Below, in pieces: positions 1-8,623 of a stretch of 56,769 nt of DNA (the first letter of the stretch is position 1; every line of letters begins with the position of its first letter). The notes beneath the pieces were generated by a model. The model did not search any database, was not told the origin of the DNA, and saw nothing but the letters and a program-made list of their open reading frames with translations. This stretch comes from Tannerella sp. (GTDB lineage: Bacteria > Bacteroidota > Bacteroidia > Bacteroidales > Tannerellaceae), in contig JAITVY010000043.1 in assembly GCA_031285565.1 (NCBI GenBank), positions 1 to 56,769 of the forward strand. Reading direction: 5' to 3'. The position numbers and the translations under genes were made by a program.

Positions 1-104
1 GCAAAAATCAAAGCGTTTAGAAGAGTCTTCAGGGGGGTGAAAGATAAAGCCTTTTTCTTGTTTAGATTGAGTAAATTGTATGCATAATACAAAAATCCCT
101 CAAG

Positions 105-136
105 TTTTTACGGTGATCCGTTTTTACGGTGATCCG
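105..136. repeat. Exact 16-bp tandem duplication
   Basis: The 16-mer tttttacggtgatccg occurs twice back to back at 105-120 and 121-136. It lies in the gene-free left edge of the window (1-221), downstream of the tRNA on the tRNA's strand. No ORF covers it. It may be part of a longer tandem array or strand-slippage product. I see no other feature in 1-170. Confidence 0.85.
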
Positions 137-174
137 AAAAATGTGGGCACATTTAGCAATTTTCTTTAAAAACA

Positions 175-215
175 AAAACCGTCAAATCTTTTTGGATCAA
201 GAATTTGACGGTTTT
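175..215 (-). terminator. Terminator of the tRNA gene
   Basis: A 13-bp perfect inverted repeat (aaaaccgtcaaat at 175-187 against 203-215) has a 15-nt loop. On the minus strand the descending arm runs into a T-rich tract (plus-strand a/t tract at about 164-178). It sits a few bases after the tRNA 3' end, as expected for an intrinsic terminator. Confidence 0.8.
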
Positions 216-221
216 AATATG

Positions 222-295
222 TGGTCCCACTTGGGCTTGAACCAAGGACTCCCTGATTATGAGTCAGGTGCTCTAACCAACTGAGCTATGGGACC
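222..295 (-). tRNA. tRNA with CAU anticodon (elongator Met or Ile2)
   Basis: The 74-nt minus-strand sequence folds as a cloverleaf. The acceptor stem is GGTCCCA with TGGGACC, the D-arm reads AGCTCAGTTGGTTAGAGC, the anticodon stem is CCTGA/TCAGG around loop CTCATAA (anticodon CAT), and the T-loop reads GTTCAAGC. The discriminator is A and CCA is not encoded. The paired G1-C72 end excludes initiator tRNA. CAU-anticodon elongator tRNAs are either tRNA-Met or the lysidine-modified tRNA-Ile2 that reads AUA. I cannot separate these by eye. Confidence 0.93.
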
Positions 296-380
296 TGATT
301 TTATGTCTTTAAAATCGAATGCAAAGTTAATAAAAAGTTTGAAAATTAAAATAGCTGGCTTGATAAATGAAGAAAAAAAC

Positions 381-1661
381 TCATAAAAATTCAATTACCT
401 TCTCCAGATGAATGCCATGCGAACCTTTTATTAAGATATGATGTCCCTGAAAATTCTTTTCCTGTAAGTATTCGTTCAGTAAATCTACAGTTGGAAAACA
501 GGTGAAAGGTGATTTTAATGCACAAAATTGTTTTCCGCAAAGAAACACATTCGTCAGGTTCATTTTTTTCAATTGATCAATCACTTCCATGTGCAAAGAA
601 ACGCTTTCGTTGCCGAGTTCAAGCATGTCTCCTAAAATAGCCATTTTATCCGTAGCTTTCAGCAAGGTGAAATTGTCTAAAGCGACTTTCATGCTGCTTG
701 GATTTGCGTTATAGGTATCAATGACCAATTGGTTCCGGCCGGTTTGCTGCAATTGTGAACGATTATTGTCCGGTTTATATGAGGATATGGCTTCATTGAT
801 GGTTTCATGAGGTATTTTAAAATATACACCGATTGTAATGGCTGCCAACATGTTCCATAAGTTATAGTTGCCGACCAGATGGGTTGATACGATATGCGTT
901 TTGTCCTGGCATTTCCATTTGAAACGAAGGTAGGGATCACAGCCTATGATTTCTCCGGAAACGAAATCATTCTCATCGCTTCCGTATGTGATTTTTTTAA
1001 TTCCTTCGGCAATTGTGTTTAAATATTCATTTTCATTATGAATAAAAATGGTGCCGTTTATTTTTCTTAGAAAGTCGTATAACTCACCTTTGGTTTTAAT
1101 GATGTTCTCAAAAGAACCGAAACCTTCTAAGTGTGCATAGCCAACATTGGTGATAATGCCATAGTTGGGTTGGGCTATTTCGGATAGTTCTTTGATTTCT
1201 CCAGGATGATTGGCTCCCATTTCGATGACGGCGATTTCATGTTCGGGGGTCAGACGTAGGAGTGTTAATGGAACCCCTATATGATTGTTAAAATTACCGG
1301 AAGTATAAAGTGTTTTGAACTTTGTAGAAAGGACTGATGCAATCAGCTCTTTGGTTGTTGTTTTGCCATTTGTTCCGGTAATGCCGATAACCGGAATCCC
1401 CAATGTTTTCCGGTGCATACATGCCAATTCGTGAAGTGTTGTAAGAACATCTTCAGTCAGTATCATCTGCTCGTTAGTTTTTACATTGGGATCATCAATG
1501 ATTGCATATGAAGCATGATCCAATGCTTTTCCGGCAAACCGGTTTCCATCGAAAGAGTCACCTTTTAATGCAAAGAAAAGTGAACCTGGAGGACAGTTCC
1601 GGCTATCGGTCGAAATGACCGGGTGTTGTAAATAGATTTTGTAAAGGGCTGTAATATCCAT
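381..1661 (-). CDS. murF: UDP-N-acetylmuramoyl-tripeptide--D-alanyl-D-alanine ligase
   Basis: Cytoplasmic Mur ligase that adds D-Ala-D-Ala to UDP-MurNAc-tripeptide, the last cytosolic step of peptidoglycan precursor synthesis. It has the Mur-ligase ATP-binding motif GITGTNGKTTTKE (about residues 93-105), the NNHIGVPLTLLR segment and the ENEYLNTIA central domain. Its 426 residues fit the family (about 430-450). I start at the ATG at 1661 (MDITALYKIY), because an upstream in-frame ATG at 1751 would add 30 residues of no recognisable Mur character and would lie upstream of the probable promoter. It stands alone and is divergent from folP. Confidence 0.93.
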   Translation of the reverse strand: MDITALYKIYLQHPVISTDSRNCPPGSLFFALKGDSFDGNRFAGKALDHASYAIIDDPNVKTNEQMILTEDVLTTLHELACMHRKTLGIPVIGITGTNGKTTTKELIASVLSTKFKTLYTSGNFNNHIGVPLTLLRLTPEHEIAVIEMGANHPGEIKELSEIAQPNYGIITNVGYAHLEGFGSFENIIKTKGELYDFLRKINGTIFIHNENEYLNTIAEGIKKITYGSDENDFVSGEIIGCDPYLRFKWKCQDKTHIVSTHLVGNYNLWNMLAAITIGVYFKIPHETINEAISSYKPDNNRSQLQQTGRNQLVIDTYNANPSSMKVALDNFTLLKATDKMAILGDMLELGNESVSLHMEVIDQLKKMNLTNVFLCGKQFCALKSPFTCFPTVDLLNEYLQEKNFQGHHILIKGSHGIHLEKVIEFL

Positions 1662-1684
1662 GATTGAAAAGTAGAATTCGATAA

Positions 1685-1721
1685 CAAAAATAATGTATGT
1701 TGCATTATTTCCGTACTTTTG
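1685..1721. promoter_or_regulatory. Divergent -7 boxes for murF and folP
   Basis: Two matches to the Bacteroidetes -7 consensus TAnnTTTG lie here. TATTTTTG on the minus strand (1685-1692) points to murF, with its ATG 24 bp downstream. TACTTTTG on the plus strand (1714-1721) points to folP. I see no well-spaced -33 TTTG for either, so the match rests on the -7 boxes. Confidence 0.55.
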
Positions 1722-1828
1722 TAAGGAAAAATGTATATTTAAGTTTTGCATATACGAAATTTAAAGAAGTCAGAAGGTCACTGTTATACTTGTGAAATTT
1801 GGATATGCTACTGTTTTAATGGAACGTG

Positions 1829-2665
1829 ATGGAAAAAATGTTGAATATAAAGGGGCGTCTTTGTTCGTTGTCGGGGCCGGTTGTTATGGGGATTCTGAAT
1901 GTTACACCCGATTCTTTCTATACAGAAAGCCGGAAACAGACTGATAAGGATATTGACGAACGGATAACAACCATATTAGAGGAGGGAGGTTCCATTATTG
2001 ATGTTGGCGCTTATTCTTCACGTCCTGATGCGAAAGATGTTTCTGCAGAAGAAGAGATGCAACGGTTAATTCCGGTTTTGAGCCGTTTGCAGAAAGATTA
2101 TCCGGATGTGCCGGTTTCTGTTGATACTTTCCGTGCCGGGATTGCACGCCGTGCCGTTGAAGAGTATGGTGTTGCTATTATTAATGATATTTCGGGAGGG
2201 GAATTGGATTCGGATATGTTTTCGACCATTGCACATTTACAGGTTCCCTATATCCTGATGCATATGCGCGGAACGCCTGAAACGATGCAACAGCATACTG
2301 ATTATCATGATATGATGGAAGAAATTATGTTGTATTTTGCCGGGAAAGTGCAGACTTTACAATTAATGGGGGTAAATGATATTATTCTGGATCCGGGTTT
2401 TGGGTTTAGTAAAACCGTGGAGCAGAATTATGAATTGATGCGTTCCTTACCGGAATTCTCAGTTTTTGAGCGTCCGTTATTAGTGGGTATTTCGCGTAAA
2501 ACAATGATATATAAATTACTGGGTAATACACCAGATGAAAGCCTGAATGGAACATCTGTTTTAAATACATATGCATTATTAAACGGTGCGGATATTTTGC
2601 GTGTACATGATGTGAGGGCAGCGGTAGAAGTTGTGAAAATTACGAATAAACTTAAAAAGGAATAG
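1829..2665 (+). CDS. folP: Dihydropteroate synthase
   Basis: Condenses p-aminobenzoate with dihydropterin pyrophosphate in folate synthesis. It is the sulfonamide target. Family signatures are present in order: GILNVTPDSF (residues 21-30), DVGAYSSRP (58-66), the DTFRAGIARRAVEEYG strand and IINDISGG, then LMHMRGTPETMQ, DPGFGFSKT, GISRKTM and RVHDV. The TIM barrel is complete (278 residues). A GTG codon directly precedes the chosen ATG and could also be used. The stop is 2 bp before cdaA, so the two are clearly co-transcribed. Confidence 0.95.
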   Translation: MEKMLNIKGRLCSLSGPVVMGILNVTPDSFYTESRKQTDKDIDERITTILEEGGSIIDVGAYSSRPDAKDVSAEEEMQRLIPVLSRLQKDYPDVPVSVDTFRAGIARRAVEEYGVAIINDISGGELDSDMFSTIAHLQVPYILMHMRGTPETMQQHTDYHDMMEEIMLYFAGKVQTLQLMGVNDIILDPGFGFSKTVEQNYELMRSLPEFSVFERPLLVGISRKTMIYKLLGNTPDESLNGTSVLNTYALLNGADILRVHDVRAAVEVVKITNKLKKE

Positions 2666-2667
2666 GT

Positions 2668-3438
2668 ATGCTGGTTTCATTCGGAATAAAAGATGCGATA
2701 GATATCTTATTGGTAGCGTTTTTTATTTATCAGGTTTACAAACTGATGAAGAGTTCGGGAACACTTTCCATTTTTGGAGGAGTGGTTTCCATCTTTGTTG
2801 TTTGGATATTAGTATCCCAGGTGCTGGAGATGCGTTTAATGGGAACCATTCTGGATAAATTTATCAGTGTTGGTTTTTTAGTGATTGTTATATTGTTCCA
2901 GGATGATATCCGGCGGTTCTTAGTTGCTTTAGGTTCGAACCGGGGATGGAAGTTTCTTACAAATCTTTTTTCGAAGAAAGGGCAGGATGATGGAGCAGGA
3001 AAATATATAGCTCCGGTAGTGTTGGCATGTATGAATATGGCACGGAAGAAGACCGGAGCTCTAATTGTCATTCAGCGTGAGATGGATTTATCGGCATATA
3101 TTCAAACCGGCGAAATGTTTTCGGCTGATGCCAATGCGCGTTTGATTGAAAATATCTTTTTTAAAAACAGTCCGTTACATGATGGTGCAATGATTATTGC
3201 AAATAATCGTATTAAGGCTGCAGGTTGTATATTGCCGGTGGCGCAGGATTCAAATATATCAAAAGAAATGGGACTTCGCCACAGGGCGGGTTTAGGAATG
3301 TCGAAAGAGACCGATGCGATGATTATTATTGTGTCGGAAGAACGGGGAACGATTACTGTGGCGCATAATGGGAAGATAAGCAAGCCATTGTCGGCCGAAG
3401 AACTTCAACAGATTTTATCGAATGAAATATTGCCTTGA
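2668..3438 (+). CDS. cdaA: Membrane diadenylate cyclase (c-di-AMP synthase)
   Basis: Makes cyclic di-AMP from two ATP. The N-terminal 80 residues hold three hydrophobic membrane segments (about 11-28, 32-53, 64-78). The DisA_N catalytic domain follows, with the HDGA motif (171-174) and RHR motif (204-206) that bind metal and ATP. At 256 residues it matches the CdaA/DacA class rather than DisA. It follows folP by 2 bp, and this pairing is common in Bacteroidetes. No regulator such as CdaR/YbbR follows. Confidence 0.92.
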   Translation: MLVSFGIKDAIDILLVAFFIYQVYKLMKSSGTLSIFGGVVSIFVVWILVSQVLEMRLMGTILDKFISVGFLVIVILFQDDIRRFLVALGSNRGWKFLTNLFSKKGQDDGAGKYIAPVVLACMNMARKKTGALIVIQREMDLSAYIQTGEMFSADANARLIENIFFKNSPLHDGAMIIANNRIKAAGCILPVAQDSNISKEMGLRHRAGLGMSKETDAMIIIVSEERGTITVAHNGKISKPLSAEELQQILSNEILP

Positions 3439-3493
3439 GCGCGACTGTTAAATAAAGTAAATTGTCAAGTCGGGTTGCGTTTTTTGCTGGTGT

Positions 3494-3528
3494 TTTGCAA
3501 TCTCTATATTACAATTTTACTACTTTTG
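3494..3528 (+). promoter_or_regulatory. Promoter of pta-ackA
   Basis: The -7 box TACTTTTG (3521-3528) lies 26 bp before the pta ATG. A TTTG at 3494-3497 could be the -33 element, although the 23-bp gap is slightly long. Upstream, between 3440 and 3485, CGACT/AGTCG arms followed by six T residues may form a weak terminator for cdaA. Confidence 0.6.
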
Positions 3529-3553
3529 TGGTAAAAATAAAAATGAGAGTAGT

Positions 3554-4570
3554 ATGGCGGATTTAATGCAAGAAATCATTGTGCGTGCGCAGGCAAATAA
3601 ACAGCGCATCGTTCTTCCTGAGGGAACAGAGGAACGTACTATACAGGCGGCAGACCGGTTATTGGCAGACGGGGTTGCCGACGTTGTTTTATTAGGTAAT
3701 CCTACAGAGATAAATGGATTAGCGCAGGCTTACGGGTTAAAGCATATTGATAAAGCGACCGTTATTAATCCTAAAGATCATCAGAAAAAACAGGAGTATA
3801 CTGATTTGCTATATCAGTTACGTCAGGCAAAAGGGATGACGTTGGAGAAAGCGGCAGTATTGGTTGAAGATCCGCTATATTTAGCCTGTTTGATGATTAA
3901 AGCGGGTGATGCTGACGGTGAAGTTGCCGGGGCTCATAATACGACCGGAAATGTACTTCGTCCGGCTTTGCAGATCGTAAAAACCGTTCCCGGAACGATA
4001 TGTGTATCCGGAGCATTTTTAATGTTCCTGAAGGATAAGACATATGGAGAAAATGGAATATTGGTTTTTGCTGATTGTGCCGTATTACCGAATCCTACTG
4101 CCGAGGAATTGGCTCAGATTGCTATTTCTACTGCTGAAACGACCCGTGTACTTGCTGAAATGGAGCCGCGTGTTGCTATGTTGAGCTTTTCTACAAAAGG
4201 AAGCGCTTCGAATGAAATGGTTGATAAAGTAGTTGAGGCTACAAGATTAGCCAAAGAGCGTGCACCGGAAATCCTACTTGACGGAGAATTACAGGCTGAT
4301 GCCGCATTGGTCGCGAGTGTTGCTGCGCAGAAAGCTCCCGGTAGCCCGGTAGCAGGAAAAGCCAATGTATTAGTATTCCCGACACTTGAGGTCGGAAACA
4401 TCTCTTATAAACTTGTACAGCGTTTAGCCGGTGCAGATGCGGTTGGTCCTGTATTACAGGGAATGGCAGCTCCGGTGAATGATTTATCACGGGGATGTTC
4501 TGTGGATGATATTTATAAAATGGTCGCTATAACCAGTAATCAGGCGATCGGATTAAAAGCGGCTAAATAA
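3554..4570 (+). CDS. pta: Phosphate acetyltransferase
   Basis: Interconverts acetyl-CoA plus phosphate with acetyl phosphate plus CoA. The 338-residue protein is the short Pta form without the N-terminal DRTGG and P-loop extension. It has the PTA_PTB fold hallmarks: [12 protein letters not shown] near the N-terminus, the [15 protein letters not shown] segment, and the C-terminal [15 protein letters not shown] and [14 protein letters not shown] blocks that build the CoA/acetyl-phosphate site. ackA follows after 9 bp, forming the standard acetate-producing operon. Confidence 0.96.
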   Translation: MADLMQEIIVRAQANKQRIVLPEGTEERTIQAADRLLADGVADVVLLGNPTEINGLAQAYGLKHIDKATVINPKDHQKKQEYTDLLYQLRQAKGMTLEKAAVLVEDPLYLACLMIKAGDADGEVAGAHNTTGNVLRPALQIVKTVPGTICVSGAFLMFLKDKTYGENGILVFADCAVLPNPTAEELAQIAISTAETTRVLAEMEPRVAMLSFSTKGSASNEMVDKVVEATRLAKERAPEILLDGELQADAALVASVAAQKAPGSPVAGKANVLVFPTLEVGNISYKLVQRLAGADAVGPVLQGMAAPVNDLSRGCSVDDIYKMVAITSNQAIGLKAAK

Positions 4571-4579
4571 AATATAAAC

Positions 4580-5776
4580 ATGAAGACATTAGTATTAAAT
4601 TGCGGTAGTAGTTCTATTAAATATAAATTGTTTGACATGGCTTCCGGTGAAGTGATGACGCAGGGAGGCATTGAGAGGATAGGACAGGAAGATTCATTTC
4701 TTAAGTTTACGGATACGGATGGTGAGAAAGTAACGCTTGAAAAAAACATACCGGATCATGAGGAAGGTATTGCTTTCATCCTGAGTATTCTGACAGATGG
4801 GAAATACGGGTGTGTGAAGAGTTACGACGAAATTGATGCGGTAGGGCATCGCGTTGTACACGGCGGTGAGAAATTTGCATCGAGTGTGCTGATTACGCAG
4901 GAAGTTATTGATATGCTTGTGGAATGTACGGAATTAGCTCCATTGCATAATCCGGCAAACTTAGAAGGTATACGCGCGATTCAAAAAATATTGCCAAATA
5001 CACCACAGGTGGGTGTATTCGATACGGCATTTCATCAGACAATGCCTGATTACGCATATCTTTACGCTGTTCCGTATTATATCTACCAGGATTATGGTGT
5101 ACGTCGTTACGGATTTCATGGCACCAGCCACCGTTACGTTTCACGCCGCGCTTGTGAGATCCTGGGTGTTCCGTATGAACAACAACGAATCATTACAGCA
5201 CATATTGGCAACGGAGCTTCTGTGACAGCTATTAAAAATGGAAAATCGGTTGATACATCTATGGGAATGACACCGACAGAGGGGCTGATTATGGGTACCC
5301 GTTGTGGTGATATAGACGCGGGCGCACTGCCTTTTATCATGAAAAAAGAAAATTTAGATGCGGACGGTCTTTCCGATTTGATTAACAAGAGAAGCGGGGT
5401 GTCCGGTTTTTCCGAGATGTCGTCGGATATGCGTGATATTGAAAGTGCGATGTTTGCCCGGAACAAGCGTGCAATCCAGATCATGAAAATGTATAATTAC
5501 CGTATTAAAAAATATGTCGGCACGTATGCGGCTGTGTTGAATGGCGTTGATATATTAGTGTTTACCGGCGGTGTTGGCGAGAATCAGTGGATTACACGCC
5601 AAGCGGTTTGTAAGGATATGGAATATCTTGGTCTGGTTTTCGACGAAGAAAAAAATAAGAATACACGCGGTTGTGAGATTGTATTGAGTAAACCTGAGAG
5701 CAAGGTTACAGTGTTGGTTGTTCCAACCGACGAAGAATACATGATTGCTTGTGATACGCGTGAAATATTAGGATAG
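4580..5776 (+). CDS. ackA: Acetate kinase
   Basis: Transfers the phosphoryl group of acetyl phosphate to ADP, giving acetate and ATP. Hallmarks are the N-terminal LNCGSSSIKYKLFD phosphate loop, HRVVHGGEKF, FDTAFHQTMP (catalytic Asp), RRYGFHGTSH, HIGNGASV, MGTRCGDID (catalytic Arg) and FTGGVGENQ, with TDEEYMIA near the C-terminus carrying the Mg-binding Glu. Its 398 residues are the usual length. It is the second gene of the pta operon, followed by two hairpins. Confidence 0.97.
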   Translation: MKTLVLNCGSSSIKYKLFDMASGEVMTQGGIERIGQEDSFLKFTDTDGEKVTLEKNIPDHEEGIAFILSILTDGKYGCVKSYDEIDAVGHRVVHGGEKFASSVLITQEVIDMLVECTELAPLHNPANLEGIRAIQKILPNTPQVGVFDTAFHQTMPDYAYLYAVPYYIYQDYGVRRYGFHGTSHRYVSRRACEILGVPYEQQRIITAHIGNGASVTAIKNGKSVDTSMGMTPTEGLIMGTRCGDIDAGALPFIMKKENLDADGLSDLINKRSGVSGFSEMSSDMRDIESAMFARNKRAIQIMKMYNYRIKKYVGTYAAVLNGVDILVFTGGVGENQWITRQAVCKDMEYLGLVFDEEKNKNTRGCEIVLSKPESKVTVLVVPTDEEYMIACDTREILG

Positions 5777-5784
5777 AAATAAAG

Positions 5785-5855
5785 ATCCTCTCACAGCTTA
5801 CTTAATAAGAGGATTGAGAGCGGCTTTGGCATAGTGCCGGAGTCGTTCTCTTTTT
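5785..5855 (+). terminator. Double-hairpin terminator after ackA
   Basis: The first hairpin has ATCCTCT (5785-5791) with AGAGGAT (5808-5814). The second has a 15-bp stem (5816-5830 with 5836-5850) that pairs fully if G-U pairs are allowed, a 5-nt loop ATAGT, and a TTTTT tract at 5851-5855. It closes the pta-ackA operon. The rest of the gap to 5980 shows nothing I recognise. Confidence 0.9.
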
Positions 5856-5980
5856 ATATATCGTCGTGTAAATAAATCCAATGATGGATAATCAGCAGTT
5901 GGCCATTATTCTTTTGTAGTAACTAATGATGTAAATTTTAGATTATTAGGAGATTATTTGGCATGTAGGCCATTGTTGGT

Positions 5981-6751
5981 CTATCCGTTAAACTGATTCA
6001 TAATTAATTGATTTCCGTCCCATTTTATATAAGAGAACAGTTTCATCCAGTCGCCGGCAATTAATAAACGGGATGTATTATTGGAAAGTAATTTGTCAAA
6101 TAAGACATGGCGATGGCCAAATATAAAGAAATCAATATCAGGATGTGTTTGCAGATATTCTTCTGCAAATGAAATAAGGTAGGCTGCCTTATTTTCGTCA
6201 GTGTCTTGCTTCTGACTTTCTATACCGCTTTTTCTACTGCTGAGAGACCAGCGTTTGGCAAATCCGAATGTCCAGCGGGGATGAATACCCCCATAAAAGA
6301 ACTGACAGATTTTATTGCGAAACATGGCTTGTAAAAAACGAAATGTCGGTTTATGTTTTCCAACTTCGTCTCCATGTGCCAGAAAAAAACATTTGCCTGA
6401 TAAATCGATTGTTAACGGTCCCTGATGAATGGTCGCACCTACTTCTTCCGGTAAATAGTCAAACATCCATATGTCATGATTCCCGATAAAAAGATGAATT
6501 TCGATGCCCATATCGGAGAGTTCGGCTAATTTCCCCAGAAACCGTACATGACCTCTTGGTACAACATATTTATATTCGTACCAATAGTCGAACATGTCAC
6601 CTAAAAAATAGATGGCTTTTGCATCATTTTTGATACTGTCTAACCATCTGACCAGTTTTTTTTCTGCAGCCATCGGATTGTCCAGATAACGATTACCTAA
6701 ATGGGCATCGGATGCAAAATAAATATTTTTTGTAGGTAGATCCTGAGTCAT
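5981..6751 (-). CDS. lpxH: UDP-2,3-diacylglucosamine diphosphatase, LpxH-like
   Basis: Calcineurin-like metallophosphoesterase expected to hydrolyse UDP-2,3-diacylglucosamine to lipid X in lipid A synthesis. The two-metal signature is complete: D15-x-H17 (SDAHLG), GDMFD (51-55), GNHD (90-93), HGD (126-128) and GHRH (212-215). Conserved RFLGKLAELSDMGIE and FYGGIHP-type segments support LpxH over other phosphoesterases. I start at the ATG at 6751 because an in-frame start at 6817 would overlap the preceding gene by over 50 bp. The symbol rests on family resemblance. Confidence 0.85.
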   Translation of the reverse strand: MTQDLPTKNIYFASDAHLGNRYLDNPMAAEKKLVRWLDSIKNDAKAIYFLGDMFDYWYEYKYVVPRGHVRFLGKLAELSDMGIEIHLFIGNHDIWMFDYLPEEVGATIHQGPLTIDLSGKCFFLAHGDEVGKHKPTFRFLQAMFRNKICQFFYGGIHPRWTFGFAKRWSLSSRKSGIESQKQDTDENKAAYLISFAEEYLQTHPDIDFFIFGHRHVLFDKLLSNNTSRLLIAGDWMKLFSYIKWDGNQLIMNQFNG

Positions 6752-6762
6752 TGTCGTAACAC

Positions 6763-7080
6763 TTACAGAAGGCCTAATTCTAACTTGGCTTCTTCGGTCA
6801 TCATATCTTTGTCCCATTCAGGCTCGAATACGAGATTTACCTGTACGCTTTTGACATTATCTACTGCTTCAACTTTCATACGAACATCTTCCATAATGAA
6901 ATCGACGGCAGGACAGTTGGGTGCTGTTAGCGTCATGTCAATCTGTACATTATTTTCGTCGTCGACATTCACTTTGTAGATCAGTCCCAGATCATATATG
7001 TTAACCGGTATTTCCGGATCGAATACAGTTTTGAGTGCAGCAACAATAGCCTCTTCTGTTTGTAAGAATTCGTTTTCCAT
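6763..7080 (-). CDS. MIP18/DUF59 family Fe-S cluster assembly factor
   Basis: Small (105 residue) MIP18-family protein of the SufT/PaaD kind, thought to help deliver Fe-S clusters to client proteins. It shows the DPEIPVNIYDLGLIY block and the LTAPNCPAVDF segment with its conserved Cys. Start chosen at the ATG at 7080 (MENEFLQTEE), since a longer in-frame start at 7137 adds 19 non-conserved residues that include the promoter. It overlaps nothing and is 11 bp upstream of the LpxH-like gene, so they are probably one transcript. No suf operon is nearby. Confidence 0.88.
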   Translation of the reverse strand: MENEFLQTEEAIVAALKTVFDPEIPVNIYDLGLIYKVNVDDENNVQIDMTLTAPNCPAVDFIMEDVRMKVEAVDNVKSVQVNLVFEPEWDKDMMTEEAKLELGLL

Positions 7081-7102
7081 TTTGGATAAATTTGATTGAC
7101 TG

Positions 7103-7110
7103 CAAATATA
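7103..7110 (-). promoter_or_regulatory. -7 box for the DUF59-lpxH unit
   Basis: TATATTTG on the minus strand is an exact TAnnTTTG match, ending 22 bp before the ATG at 7080. It suggests that these two genes have their own promoter in addition to any read-through from efp-radC. Confidence 0.6.
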
Positions 7111-7139
7111 CGGACTTTTACGATGATTTACCGGCAAAA

Positions 7140-7838
7140 TTATTTCAGCCTTCCTTCATCTGCATAGCTATAATAAGAATTGTCACATAATATGATGTGA
7201 TCTAAAAGTTTTATGCTTAGTAATGCGGCTGCTTCTTCTAACCGGAATGTTAATGAATCGTCCTGCGAACTGGGGCGTAGATTTCCAGACGGATGGTTAT
7301 GGCATAACAGGATACCTGCACATAATGAATTGATAGCTGCTTTGAGTATTAAACGTAAATCAGCAGTTGTCTCTCCTGTTCCGCCCTGACTAATTTTGAC
7401 TTTTTCGATTACTTTGCCGGCACGGTTTGTTAAAGCCATCCATAATTCTTCGTATGGCAAATCACAGAGTATTGGCTGAAATATCTCGAATGCCTGCTGA
7501 CTGCTGAGAATCGTATCCCGTTGAACCGGGTCGGTAGTTCTTCTTCTTCGTCCCAGTTCTGTTGCAGCCATAATTGTAATTGCTTTGGCTTCTCCGATAC
7601 CTTTAAAGAGTAATAAATCTTTTAAACCGAATTTACCGAGTGCATTCAGATTATTAGAAACAGTATTGAGTATACGTTGTGATAGTTGAACGGCTGTTTC
7701 TTCATTATTTCCGGATCCGATTAATATCGCTAATAGTTCTGCATTGCTAAGCGAAGAGACTCCTTTTAGCATCATTTTTTCTCGCGGGCGATCTTCTTCC
7801 GCCAGTTCTTTAATGCGAAGTCTCTCTGCTGATTCCAT
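7140..7838 (-). CDS. radC: RadC family JAB1/MPN metalloprotease-like protein
   Basis: RadC/YsgA-type protein whose role is unsettled despite the historical DNA-repair name. An N-terminal helix-hairpin-helix segment (about residues 29-90, with SNAELLAILIGSG and LLLFKGIGEAKA) precedes the JAMM metal-binding motif HNHPSG (180-185) with a following Asp at 193. The full-length 232 residues match the family. Its start lies 13 bp after the efp stop, so efp-radC is probably an operon. It is not linked to a mobile element here, unlike many anti-restriction radC copies. Confidence 0.92.
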   Translation of the reverse strand: MESAERLRIKELAEEDRPREKMMLKGVSSLSNAELLAILIGSGNNEETAVQLSQRILNTVSNNLNALGKFGLKDLLLFKGIGEAKAITIMAATELGRRRRTTDPVQRDTILSSQQAFEIFQPILCDLPYEELWMALTNRAGKVIEKVKISQGGTGETTADLRLILKAAINSLCAGILLCHNHPSGNLRPSSQDDSLTFRLEEAAALLSIKLLDHIILCDNSYYSYADEGRLK

Positions 7839-7851
7839 ATATTAATGGGAA

Positions 7852-8415
7852 TTATTTTGCGCGTGCAATATAAGAACCGTCACGTGTGTCTACTTCAATT
7901 TTTTCGCCTACATTGATAAATAGAGGCACGCGTACTTCTGCGCCTGTTTCCAATGTGGCTGCTTTTAATGTATTGGTAGCCGTATCTCCTTTGATGCCCG
8001 GTTCTGTATATGTTACTTCCAGAACAACATGTGCAGGAAGTTCGCAGGTTAAGATGGTTTCGCTTTCAGCATGTACCATTGCTTCTACCATATCACCGTC
8101 TTTCAGAAACTGAACACCGTCGATACTCTCACCAGGCAATGAAATCTGTTCGAATGTTTCGGGATGCATAAAATTGTAGCCCATATCATCTTTATATAAG
8201 AATTGGTATGGACGTCGCTCGATACGAACTTCTGTTACTTTTACTCCGGAGTTCCATGTTTTATCAAGGACACGGCCTGTTGTTACGTTTTTAAGTTTTG
8301 TACGCACGAAAGCAGGGCCTTTGCCTGGTTTTACGTGAAGAAATTCAGTTATAAAAAAATAGGATCCATCGATATCAAGACACATTCCGTTTCTAAAATC
8401 TGCTGTTGTAGCCAT
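7852..8415 (-). CDS. efp: Elongation factor P
   Basis: Ribosomal factor that relieves stalling at polyproline stretches. It has three beta domains in 187 residues, starting [17 protein letters not shown]. The loop KPGKGPAF places the modifiable lysine at K32, and the C-terminal [19 protein letters not shown] and [12 protein letters not shown] blocks are typical. The conserved GDT and DGSYIxR elements identify EF-P rather than YeiP. It heads the efp-radC unit and has its own -7 box. Confidence 0.96.
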   Translation of the reverse strand: MATTADFRNGMCLDIDGSYFFITEFLHVKPGKGPAFVRTKLKNVTTGRVLDKTWNSGVKVTEVRIERRPYQFLYKDDMGYNFMHPETFEQISLPGESIDGVQFLKDGDMVEAMVHAESETILTCELPAHVVLEVTYTEPGIKGDTATNTLKAATLETGAEVRVPLFINVGEKIEVDTRDGSYIARAK

Positions 8416-8446
8416 AAAGGTAGAGTATTATTAATATATTTTGTCG

Positions 8447-8454
8447 CAAAAATA
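8447..8454 (-). promoter_or_regulatory. -7 box for efp
   Basis: TATTTTTG on the minus strand matches TAnnTTTG and lies 32 bp before the efp ATG. Confidence 0.55.
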
Positions 8455-8500
8455 ATGTTTTTGCTGTAAAGATGCAAATTGGTTGAAATTGATGGTGTTG

Positions 8501-8585
8501 AAAAAAGAACGATGCCTGGTATATATGTGTGAATATTTAGTGAAGTTACAATGTTATATTATATATAGTTGAGCCAGGCATCGTT
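8501..8585 (-). terminator. Long-loop hairpin terminator of the TonB receptor gene
   Basis: Arms aacgatgcctgg (8508-8519) and its exact complement (8574-8585) are separated by 54 nt of AT-rich sequence. Read on the minus strand, the second arm is followed by C and six T residues (8501-8507). It lies 39 bp after the stop of the TonB receptor gene and before the efp promoter. Confidence 0.7.
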
Positions 8586-8623
8586 TGGATACTTATGGAA
8601 AAGTAGGATTAGAAAATTTTCTT

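Noticed and set aside
1662..1751. Longer N-terminus for murF starting at 1751
   Set aside because: The 30 extra residues contain no MurF features and the DNA includes -7 boxes for both murF and folP. The ATG at 1661 gives the normal family start.
5134..5484. Open frame of 116 codons antisense to ackA
   Set aside because: Low-complexity Ser/Ile-rich translation mirrors the acetate kinase codons. There is no start context or homology.
7140..7838. radC as a marker of a mobile element
   Set aside because: It is in a tight unit with efp and other housekeeping genes, with no integrase, toxin or plasmid gene nearby.
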